A DNA stretch of 63,155 nt. It comes from Streptosporangium minutum (GTDB lineage Bacteria; Actinomycetota; Actinomycetes; Streptosporangiales; Streptosporangiaceae). The notes under the pieces were generated by a model. It made no database searches and was not told the origin of the DNA. It was given only the letters and a program-made list of their open reading frames with translations. Shown piece by piece: positions 49,192 through 56,274 of the stretch. A program made the position numbers and the translations under genes. Every line of letters begins with the position of its first letter. The first letter of the stretch is position 1. Where the stretch lies: NCBI RefSeq assembly GCF_002149035.1, contig NZ_NGFP01000017.1, positions 1-63,155 of the forward strand, read 5' to 3'.

Positions 49192-49215
49192 ACTCCAAGT
49201 ATGGAGTCGACTCCA
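49192..49215. promoter_or_regulatory. Cluster of three half-sites, probable TetR operator
   Basis: ACTCCA (49192-49197), TGGAGT (49202-49207) and ACTCCA (49210-49215) form two overlapping inverted repeats: ACTCCA-N4-TGGAGT and the perfect 14-bp palindrome TGGAGTCGACTCCA. They lie just upstream of the TetR start. The following AT-rich bases to about 49230 may include its promoter; 49231-49476 shows nothing recognisable. Confidence 0.6.
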
Positions 49216-49476
49216 ATTTTATAATGCATTCTGTGTTTGTCGACAGCACATCCCACCGGCCATCCGCCTCCGGGGCCTGTCGCCGATCCAAGTGATGGCG
49301 ATGACCGCGAGCGGCGCGTTTCCCGCGTGGGCGGTGCGGGTGCGCGCCGAGCGGAAGGCGCGGGGCTGGGACGTGGAACGTCAAGGGAAACAGGGCGGCG
49401 GGATACGCTCCCGTCGGCGCCCTGTGGGCGACCATGGACGGCGGCTCCGAGCAGGTCGGCCGGGTCTCTACACGGC

Positions 49477-50073
49477 TCAAGGCACGGCGTCACCGAGGCG
49501 CGCGGCGGCGACGAAGTCCCTGATGAGCCCGGTGTCCTTCACCCCGGGAGCGACCTCCACGCCGCTCGACACGTCGACCCCCCACGGCCGGGCGGCGGTG
49601 ATCGCCTCGGCCACGTTCGACGGGTCCAGGCCTCCCGCCAGCATCCAGCGGCCCGCCGGGCGCCCTCGCACCGCCGCCCAGTCCCACGGCTCCCCCGAGC
49701 CGGGTCTGGGCGCGTCGACGATGAGCAGGTCCTCGTCGAAGGCGCCGCAGCGCAGGTCGGCGCCCGCGGCTCCGGCGCGGACCAGCGTGACGCCGAGGTC
49801 CTTCAACGCGGTGAAGTCCCCGTGCGGGTGGTCGCCGTGCAGCTGGACGGCGCGCACCCCGGCCTCCAGGGTGGCCGCCCGGACCTCCTCGGTGCTCTCG
49901 CCGGCGAACACCGCCACGGTCAGCACGTGCGGGGGCACCGCCGCGGCCAGCTCCCGCGCCCGCGCGGGGGTGACCCGCCGGGGGCTCCTGGTGAGGACGT
50001 AGCCGATCGCGTCGGCGCCCGCCTCGACGGCGGCCGTCACGTGCTCGGGCTCGCGCAGCCCGCAGATCTTCAC
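49477..50073 (-). CDS. trpF: Phosphoribosylanthranilate isomerase
   Basis: The (beta/alpha)8 protein of about 198 residues has the opening VKICGLREPEHVTAAVEAGA with the catalytic Cys, GYVLTRSPRRVTP, AVQLHGDHPHGDF, and WMLAGGLDPSNVAEAI with GVDVSSGVEVAPGVKD near the end, all typical of TrpF. It isomerises N-(5-phosphoribosyl)anthranilate in tryptophan synthesis. The start GTG 50073 is chosen because GAGG lies seven bases upstream; GTGs at 50079 and 50088 are alternatives. No other trp gene is nearby. Confidence 0.85.
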   Translation of the reverse strand: MKICGLREPEHVTAAVEAGADAIGYVLTRSPRRVTPARARELAAAVPPHVLTVAVFAGESTEEVRAATLEAGVRAVQLHGDHPHGDFTALKDLGVTLVRAGAAGADLRCGAFDEDLLIVDAPRPGSGEPWDWAAVRGRPAGRWMLAGGLDPSNVAEAITAARPWGVDVSSGVEVAPGVKDTGLIRDFVAAARLGDAVP

Positions 50074-50118
50074 ATACACCCCTCGCACACTAGCGGCGGA
50101 GGGGCATACGCCGCCCGG

Positions 50119-51276
50119 CTACGGGCGAGACAGCCGGTGCGCGGAGTCCGAGAGCAGGCGGGCGGCCGTCTCGATCTCGTCCTCGGTGGTCCAGCGGCCG
50201 AGTGAGAGCCGCACCGCGGAGAGCCCTCGCTCCCGTCCCAGGCCCATCGCCCGCAGGACGGGAGACGGCTCCCGGCTGCCTGCGTGGCAGGCCGATCCGG
50301 TGGCGGCGGCGACGCCTGGAGTGGCGGCGATCAGGTCCGCTCCGCCGACACCCGAGACGCTGATGTTGAGCGTGCCGGGCAGCCTCCGGGCGGGGTGACC
50401 GTTGAGGCGGACCCTCTCCGGCAGCCGCTCGTCCAGCCGCCGGTGCAACAGGTCACGCAGGATCCGGAGGCGATCGGGACCGTACGCCAGCTCGGCGGAG
50501 GCCAGCTCCGCGGCGACGCCCAGCGCGACGGCGTAGGCGACGTTCTCGGTTCCGGCCCGCAGCCCGTGTTCCTGCCCTCCCCCGTGGATGACGGGCTCAA
50601 GGACGACGCCTTCGCGCACGTAGAGAGCGCCGACCCCCTTGGGCGCGTACAGCTTGTGCCCCGCCACCGTGAGAAGGTCGACCTCCAGCTCGTCCACGTT
50701 CAGTGGGATCTTGCCGACCGCCTGGGCCGCGTCGGTGTGGAACAGGGCACCGCGGCGGTGGGCGATCCCGGCGAGCTCGGCGATCGGCTGCAGCACCCCC
50801 GTCTCGCTGTTGGCCGTCATGATCGAGACAAGCGACGTCCGCGGCGTGATCGCCGCCTCCAGAGCCGCCGGATCGACCAGTCCGTGCTTGTCGACGGGCA
50901 GGTAGGTGACCTGAACACCGTGCAGTCGCTCCAGGCTCAGGCACGTCCGCAACACCGCGGGGTGCTCGGTCCGCTGGGTTATCACGTGGTCGCCGCCGCC
51001 TGCCAGGGCGATCCCGCGGATGGCCAGGGTGTCGGATTCGGAACCGCCGCCGGTGAGGACGATCTCCCCGGGCCGACTCCCGATGAGGCCGGCCAGCCGG
51101 CGGCGCGCCTCCTCCAGGGCGCGGCGCGGCTCCTCGGCGTACCTGTAGGAGTTGGAAGGGTTGCCGAAGAACGTGGTCACGTACGGCCAGGCGGCCTCGG
51201 CCACTCGCGGGTCGACCGGGGTGGTGGCGTTGTAGTCGAGATAGATCAGATCGTCTTCGAGACCAGGATGGCTCAT
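50119..51276 (-). CDS. Cysteine desulfurase (NifS/IscS-like)
   Basis: The 385-residue PLP enzyme has LDYNATTPVDPRV, TEHPAVL (His105), the PLP Lys in TVAGHKLYAPKG (Lys208), HGGGQEHGLRAGTENV and the active-site Cys330 in ATGSACHAGS. It removes sulfur from cysteine to give alanine and a persulfide for Fe-S clusters or tRNA thiolation. ATG 51276 has GGAAGGG five bases upstream and is preferred over 51291. It has no iscU or mnmA neighbour here. Confidence 0.9.
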   Translation of the reverse strand: MSHPGLEDDLIYLDYNATTPVDPRVAEAAWPYVTTFFGNPSNSYRYAEEPRRALEEARRRLAGLIGSRPGEIVLTGGGSESDTLAIRGIALAGGGDHVITQRTEHPAVLRTCLSLERLHGVQVTYLPVDKHGLVDPAALEAAITPRTSLVSIMTANSETGVLQPIAELAGIAHRRGALFHTDAAQAVGKIPLNVDELEVDLLTVAGHKLYAPKGVGALYVREGVVLEPVIHGGGQEHGLRAGTENVAYAVALGVAAELASAELAYGPDRLRILRDLLHRRLDERLPERVRLNGHPARRLPGTLNISVSGVGGADLIAATPGVAAATGSACHAGSREPSPVLRAMGLGRERGLSAVRLSLGRWTTEDEIETAARLLSDSAHRLSRP

Positions 51277-51381
51277 CGCGGCCCTTCCCATGAGGCGGGC
51301 GGCCGGCGGCCCGGACCGTCGCCGCCCGGCCCGGTTCTCTCGGGAGACCCGGCCGGGCGGCTCATGACCGGGCCGCCTCTG

Positions 51382-52209
51382 TCATCCGGCGTCCCGGCGC
51401 AGCCCGTCGAAGAGGTCGTCCTCGCGGTCGGCGGCGGGGACGCGGCTGAGGTGGCGGGTGAAGGCCTCGTGGGCGAGCGCCCGGTGCTGCGCTTCGGCGG
51501 GCATGCGCAGCAGGAAGATGTTCTCCCCCTGGCTCGCGTGCGCCTCCAGCGCCTTGAGCTTGCGCTCGACGTGAGGGGACACGTCGACCACGGCGGTGAT
51601 CTGCTCGTCCGGGGTGCCGAAGTCCGGGGGGAGCTCCAGGTCCTCGGGGGCGGCGCCGGTCGAGCGGAGGTAGGCGAACAGCTCGGCGACCCGCTCGCGG
51701 GGCACCGCGGTGTAGTAGAGCTTGCTGGGGACGCCGCAGGCCTCGACCGCGGCGAGGGTGATCCGGTGCGCCTGGATGTGGTCGGGGTGGCCGTAGCCGC
51801 CGTTCTCGTCATAGGTGACGACGACCTGCGGCCGGTAGCGCTCCATCAACGCGGCGAGCCGCCCGGCGGCCTGGTCGACGGGGACGTTGGCGAAGGCCTC
51901 CGGCGCCTCGTTGGCCGCCCAGCCGACCATGCCGGAGTCGCGGTAGCCGAGCAGCTCCAGGTGGTCGATCCCGAGGTGTGCCACGGACTCGCGGAGCTCC
52001 TCCAGCCGCTGCGCGCTCACCGCGTCCTCGTCGTGGCCCGGCTCCCCCGGTTTCACCCCGCCGGGACCGTCACCCTGCTCACCGTTCGTGCAGGTGACCA
52101 GGACGGTGCGGATGCCCTCGTCGGCGCACCGGGCGAAGAGGCCGCCCGTCCCGAGCACCTCGTCGTCGGGATGGGCGTGAACGGCCATCAGTGTCAGCTC
52201 GTCATCCAT
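51382..52209 (-). CDS. PIG-L-family deacetylase (MshB/Mca-like)
   Basis: The 275-residue protein has the zinc motif AVHAHPDDE (His13, Asp16), GGLFARCADEG, the second ligand motif YGHPDHIQAH, and a C-terminal VSPHVERKLKALEAHASQ segment, close to mycothiol conjugate amidase and MshB-type deacetylases. It probably hydrolyses an N-acyl glucosaminyl substrate such as a mycothiol conjugate. ATG 52209 has GGAGGGG 11 bases upstream. Confidence 0.85.
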   Translation of the reverse strand: MDDELTLMAVHAHPDDEVLGTGGLFARCADEGIRTVLVTCTNGEQGDGPGGVKPGEPGHDEDAVSAQRLEELRESVAHLGIDHLELLGYRDSGMVGWAANEAPEAFANVPVDQAAGRLAALMERYRPQVVVTYDENGGYGHPDHIQAHRITLAAVEACGVPSKLYYTAVPRERVAELFAYLRSTGAAPEDLELPPDFGTPDEQITAVVDVSPHVERKLKALEAHASQGENIFLLRMPAEAQHRALAHEAFTRHLSRVPAADREDDLFDGLRRDAG

Positions 52210-52321
52210 GGATATCGCGACCCCTCCGTAGCAGAGGGCCATACGGCCCCGCTCACTCTACGGTGACCGGAGGACAGCCGGAATCGGCGGGTGCGACACC
52301 TGCCGGGCCCGCACACGGCCA

Positions 52322-52365
52322 CCGTCCCGAGCCGGCGGCCGCGCTCCGGTGCCGGCTCGGGACGG
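52322..52365. promoter_or_regulatory. 15-bp perfect inverted repeat between divergent genes
   Basis: CCGTCCCGAGCCGGC (52322-52336) is matched by GCCGGCTCGGGACGG (52351-52365) with a 14-base spacer. It lies between the PIG-L start (52209) and the leaderless ArsR-type gene (52402), ending 24 bp before that gene's -10. It could be a repressor site or an RNA hairpin. Confidence 0.5.
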
Positions 52366-52389
52366 GCGGGGCAGACGGCTCGGCGCGGG

Positions 52390-52395
52390 TAGAAT
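52390..52395 (+). promoter_or_regulatory. -10 hexamer of a leaderless transcript
   Basis: TAGAAT lies six bases before the GTG at 52402, so transcription would begin at or next to the start codon. No ribosome site is present, as expected for a leaderless mRNA. Confidence 0.55.
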
Positions 52396-52401
52396 GCCGC
52401 G

Positions 52402-52743
52402 GTGAGCAGGCCGCTGTACCAGCTGAAGGCCGAGTTCTTCAAGACACTCGGGCATCCGTCGCGTATCCGGGTGATGGAGTTGCTCAGCGAGCGGGAGCAC
52501 TCGGTCGCCGAGATGCTTCCCGAGGTGGGCATCGAGCCGGCGCATCTGTCGCAGCAGCTCGCTGTGTTGCGGCGGGCCAACCTGGTGGTCTCCCGCAAGG
52601 AGGGCTCCAGCGTCTACTACTCGCTCGCCAGTCCCGACATCGCCGAGCTGCTGACCACGGCCCGGTCGATCCTCACAGGCGTGCTCTCGGGGCAGGCCGA
52701 ACTCCTGGAGGACCTCAGGGGCTCGGCCCGCAACGGCGGGTGA
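52402..52743 (+). CDS. ArsR-family winged-helix regulator
   Basis: The 113-residue protein has the ArsR fold (LYQLKAEFFKTLGHPSRIRV, LSEREHSVAEMLPEVGIEPA, HLSQQLAVLRRANLVVSRKE, GSSVYYSLASPDI). It lacks Cys, so it is not a classic metal sensor of the CVC type. It is transcribed away from the PIG-L gene and is followed at once by a hairpin, so it is a single-gene unit. Ligand and targets are unknown. Confidence 0.88.
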   Translation: MSRPLYQLKAEFFKTLGHPSRIRVMELLSEREHSVAEMLPEVGIEPAHLSQQLAVLRRANLVVSRKEGSSVYYSLASPDIAELLTTARSILTGVLSGQAELLEDLRGSARNGG

Positions 52744-52756
52744 ACGCCCCGGCCCG

Positions 52757-52779
52757 CGGCGGCCGTACGGCGGCCGCCG
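52757..52779 (+). terminator. Hairpin after the ArsR-family gene
   Basis: CGGCGGCCG (52757-52765) pairs with CGGCCGCCG (52771-52779) around TACGG, 13 bp after the stop. A second copy of the right arm at 52778-52786 gives an alternative fold. Confidence 0.5.
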
Positions 52780-52900
52780 GCCGCCGTCACCCGGGCGTGC
52801 CCGGCAGGGGGCAGGGGGCCGAAGCCGGCGTCGAGGCCGCCGTCGCGGGGCCGGAGCCCCCCGGGAGCGCGGGCATGGAGCCGGACGCGCCGCGGGGTGG

Positions 52901-55900
52901 TCAGCGCGGGTTGTCGAAGGCCATCCGGTAGGACTGGCCGCCGAACGTCACGGTGAAGTTGGACGGGTTGGCGATGGGCAGGTCGTAGCGGAGCTGGACC
53001 TCCTTGGACTGCCCGGGGGCGATGCTCTCCCAGGTCGGGACCGTCAGGCGGACCCGGTGGAAGTCACCCTTCAGGCCGCCGGTGTTCGGCCCGGTATGGC
53101 CGGTGGACACGGTGGAGAGCGTCCAGCCGGTCTGCTGGGTCATGGTCGCCGGCGCGGAGGTGCCGTAGTCGAACTCGATCGTGGCGCCGCCGGGGATGGC
53201 GGTCGTGGAGTTGTTGGTGAACTTGAGCTTGGGCGAGATCGGATAGTTGGCGTCTCCGACCGCGAAGCCGTACAGCTCGGCCTGGACGTTCAGGGTCTGG
53301 GCGGGCATCGTCCTGGTGCCGGCCTTCAGGTTCCCGTACGGCCCGGCCGCCTTGAGGGTGTTGTAGATCTTCGTGGTGAGCGTGTCGCCGATGAAGTACT
53401 CGCCCCTGCCGCCGTCACGCTCGGGGTGGTAGGCGTAGTCGCCGGCCAGCTCCCAGATCATGATGCCGCCGAGGCCCTTGCCGACCACGTAGTCGGCCTT
53501 GGCCTGGACGGACTGGTCGTCCTCGGTGGACAGGTAGACCTTCTTGTCGTTGTTCCACAGCCAGGGGGCGACCATGGAAGAGGAGTACTTGCGGGTGTAG
53601 GTTCCGGAGACGCGGTCGGCCGGGTCGGTGTCGGGGGTGAGCCCGTACTGGGTGATGTAGCTGCCCTGCCTGCCCTCCTGCAGGTTCTTGAGGTGCCAGA
53701 CCGGGTTGACGCCCGCCGGCACCTCCTTGCCTGTTCTGTCCAGGTCGTGCCAGAGGTTGTCGATGCCGATCGCGCCGTCGCCGCACGGCACCGTGGAGCC
53801 GATCTTGCCTCCGGTGCCCTCCGGGCAGTCGTTCTGGTTGGGCAGCGCCGAGGTCCCCCAGAGCCCGTCGGCGCCGCCGGTGACGCCCTTCCAGCCGCGG
53901 CTGTAGTAGCCGAGGCCCAGGTTGATCCGGCCGGACTGGATGGCGCCGCGCAGGTGGTGGTAGGCCCAGTCACCGTTCAGGTAGCCGATGCCGCTGTAGG
54001 TGCCGTACACGTTCCAGTGCTTCATCTCGGCGTCGGTGCCGTCGTCGTACAGCGCCTGCAGCGGGCCGACGAACTGGTTCCACGCCCCGTGCAGGTCGTA
54101 GGTCATCATGTTGGCGTAGTCGAGGTACGGGGTGACCTGGTAGCTCTCGCTGCCGCGCAGGATCCAGCCGGACGCGCTGGTGGCGGCGGTCAGCAGGTAG
54201 TACTTGCCGTCGGCCGCGGCGGCGGCGTCCAGCTTCTGGCGCAGCGTCCTCATCAGGTTGACGTAGCCGGCCATCAGCGTGGCGCGGCGCGGGTTGGAGA
54301 AGGCGAAGTCGTCCGGGTTGCCGGCGCTCGGGGCGGACGTCGCGTACTCGTAGTCGATGTCCACGCCGTCGAAGCCGTAGTCCTTGATGAACTTCACGGC
54401 CGAGTCGGCGAAGGTGTTGATGCCCGCCTGCGAGCTCGCCATCGTGTAGAAGCCGCCGGTGGCCTGCCGGACTCCGTTGTCGTCGAGGTAGCCGCCGGTC
54501 TCGGCCCAGCCGCCGATCGACAGGATCGTCTTGACGCCGGGGTGCTGCTTCTTGAACTTGTTGAGCAGGTTGAAGTGGCCCTTGTACGCGTACGACGGGT
54601 CCATCTCGGCTCCGGCGACGCCCGGCCACTGCATGCCGAGGGCGGGGTTGTCCGGTCCCGGGGTGCCGACGGAGACCTTGCCCTGGCCGTCGATGTGCGC
54701 GAAGGCGTAGTTGATGTGGGTGATCTTGTCCCACGGGATGTCGCCCGCCAGGTAGGCGGGAGCGCCGTTCCTGCCGGTCCGCCAGCTCGTGAAGTATCCG
54801 ATCACCCGGCGCGGGTGGTCGGCGCCCATCTTCTCGCGTCCGTCGGTGTCGTAGACGGAGCAGTAGGGGACCCCGGTCACGCCGGGCGACCGGTAGAGCC
54901 CGTCGGGACGGCAGGCCGACTGGTCGGCGGGTTGCTTGTCGGTCCGTACGGTGACCGTTCCGGAGAAGGCCGACCGGTTGCCCGCTCCGTCCCCGGCGCG
55001 GACCTTGAAGGTGTACTCGGTGTCCTCGGCGAGGCCGCCGACCGTCGTGGTGGCGCCCGGCGGGGTCCCGGTCACCGTGGTGGCGAGCGTGTCGCCGTTG
55101 TACACCTCGTAGGAGGTGACGGCCCGGTTGTCGGTCGACGCGTCCCACCGCAGCGTCACTCCGGTGGCCGACTTGCCGGTGGCGGCCGGCGTGCCCGGCA
55201 CGGTCGGCGCCTCGGTGTCCGGGGTCGGGTCCTTGAGCGTGCGCACGGTCGTCGCCGGGGAGGACGCCGACTCCTGGTTCGCGCTGTCCCTCGCCTTGAC
55301 GGTGAAGGTGTACTCGGTGTCGGCCGCGAGGCCGTCCACCGTGGCCGCGTTGGTCGTGACCGACCTGACCTTGGCGCCGCCCTGGTAGACGTCGTACCCG
55401 GCGACCTGCTTGTCGTCGGTGGAGGCGGTCCAGGTCAGCGCCACGCTGGTGGTGTCCGGGGTCGCGACGGGCCTGCCCGGCGCGGTCGGCGGGCTGTCCG
55501 GCGGGGGCCCGCCCTCGCAGGGGTTACCGTTGATCTTGCAGTTGGCGGGCGGGGTGCTCGGCCCCGTCCCGACGAACCCGAAGCTGTTGCCGCCGGTGGT
55601 GCCGCCCGCGGGCACGTTGGCGTTGGTGCTCGACGGCCGCACGGTCACGTGACCGCCGCTCACGGTCGGCGTGCCGTTCCACCAGTTGCCGATGGACTGG
55701 CCGGAGTTGAGGTCGAATTCGAGGGTCCAGGTGGTGGCGGCGGTGTCGCCGGCGTTCCTCACCTCGTAACCGCCCTGCCACCACGTGCCGCGGTCGGCGG
55801 CGGTGAACTTGGCGGACAGCGACGCCGCGGCATGCGCGACCGGCGTGCCGACCGTGGCCATGCCCACCGTGGCGGCCGCGTAGACGACCGCCACGGCGAC

Positions 55901-55927
55901 TGCTCTCCACGAACGGAGACGGGACAT
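52901..55927 (-). CDS. Secreted GH18 chitinase with CBM2 and two Fn3 domains
   Basis: The 1008-residue protein has a Sec signal (AVAVAVVYAAATVGMATVG, cleavage near AHAA). Residues about 35-135 form a CBM2-like module (WWQGGYEVRNAGDTAATTWT, NWWNGTPTVSGG). Two Fn3 domains follow (about 148-232 and 242-330; each with DTEYTFTVKA or DTEYTFKVRA). The GH18 barrel has RRVIGYFTSWRTGRNG, KTILSIGGWAE and DGVDIDYEY at 520-528 with catalytic Glu527, plus MIWELAGDY. A beta-rich C-terminal domain ends the protein. It cleaves chitin in the soil or cell wall of fungi. AGAGGAA precedes ATG 55927. Confidence 0.93.
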   Translation of the reverse strand: MSRLRSWRAVAVAVVYAAATVGMATVGTPVAHAAASLSAKFTAADRGTWWQGGYEVRNAGDTAATTWTLEFDLNSGQSIGNWWNGTPTVSGGHVTVRPSSTNANVPAGGTTGGNSFGFVGTGPSTPPANCKINGNPCEGGPPPDSPPTAPGRPVATPDTTSVALTWTASTDDKQVAGYDVYQGGAKVRSVTTNAATVDGLAADTEYTFTVKARDSANQESASSPATTVRTLKDPTPDTEAPTVPGTPAATGKSATGVTLRWDASTDNRAVTSYEVYNGDTLATTVTGTPPGATTTVGGLAEDTEYTFKVRAGDGAGNRSAFSGTVTVRTDKQPADQSACRPDGLYRSPGVTGVPYCSVYDTDGREKMGADHPRRVIGYFTSWRTGRNGAPAYLAGDIPWDKITHINYAFAHIDGQGKVSVGTPGPDNPALGMQWPGVAGAEMDPSYAYKGHFNLLNKFKKQHPGVKTILSIGGWAETGGYLDDNGVRQATGGFYTMASSQAGINTFADSAVKFIKDYGFDGVDIDYEYATSAPSAGNPDDFAFSNPRRATLMAGYVNLMRTLRQKLDAAAAADGKYYLLTAATSASGWILRGSESYQVTPYLDYANMMTYDLHGAWNQFVGPLQALYDDGTDAEMKHWNVYGTYSGIGYLNGDWAYHHLRGAIQSGRINLGLGYYSRGWKGVTGGADGLWGTSALPNQNDCPEGTGGKIGSTVPCGDGAIGIDNLWHDLDRTGKEVPAGVNPVWHLKNLQEGRQGSYITQYGLTPDTDPADRVSGTYTRKYSSSMVAPWLWNNDKKVYLSTEDDQSVQAKADYVVGKGLGGIMIWELAGDYAYHPERDGGRGEYFIGDTLTTKIYNTLKAAGPYGNLKAGTRTMPAQTLNVQAELYGFAVGDANYPISPKLKFTNNSTTAIPGGATIEFDYGTSAPATMTQQTGWTLSTVSTGHTGPNTGGLKGDFHRVRLTVPTWESIAPGQSKEVQLRYDLPIANPSNFTVTFGGQSYRMAFDNPR

Positions 55928-56274
55928 TGTGTTTCCTCTCTAGAGGAGCAAATGAGGCGTGGGGTCCCCCGGTGATCCGTACGGATGCGCGACCTTCCTC
56001 GGAAACGGTCAAAGCCGCCCGTCAAGGAAGCAACAAACAAGAAACCTTCTTATTTAATTCGGGAAGTTACGCCCGCTGACATGGGCCGTCAACCCTTGGC
56101 TTCCGATTTGTTTCGCCGCTCCACCCGGAACCCGCGCCACCGCCTCACGCGCGGGCGGAACGGGCGCGGGCCCGCCCCGGCGACCGCCGGCCCCCTCGGA
56201 GACCGGACGGACAGCCCCTCCCCCGTCGTGCCCGCGTCACGGAAGGCGCGCGGGAAGACAGGCGTCTCAGCACG
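55928..56274. other. Chitinase upstream region
   Basis: No gene is seen in these 347 bp. The part at 56020-56070 is clearly AT-rich for this genome and carries the chitinase promoter. The rest is a GC-rich spacer to the kinase gene end. I found no match to the repeated chitinase operator known from streptomycetes. Confidence 0.5.
56064..56092 (-). promoter_or_regulatory. Vegetative-type promoter of the chitinase gene
   Basis: On the minus strand TTGACG (56092-56087) and TAACTT (56069-56064) are separated by exactly 17 bp, a good sigma-70-type promoter. Transcription would begin near 56057, leaving a leader of about 130 bases. Confidence 0.65.
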
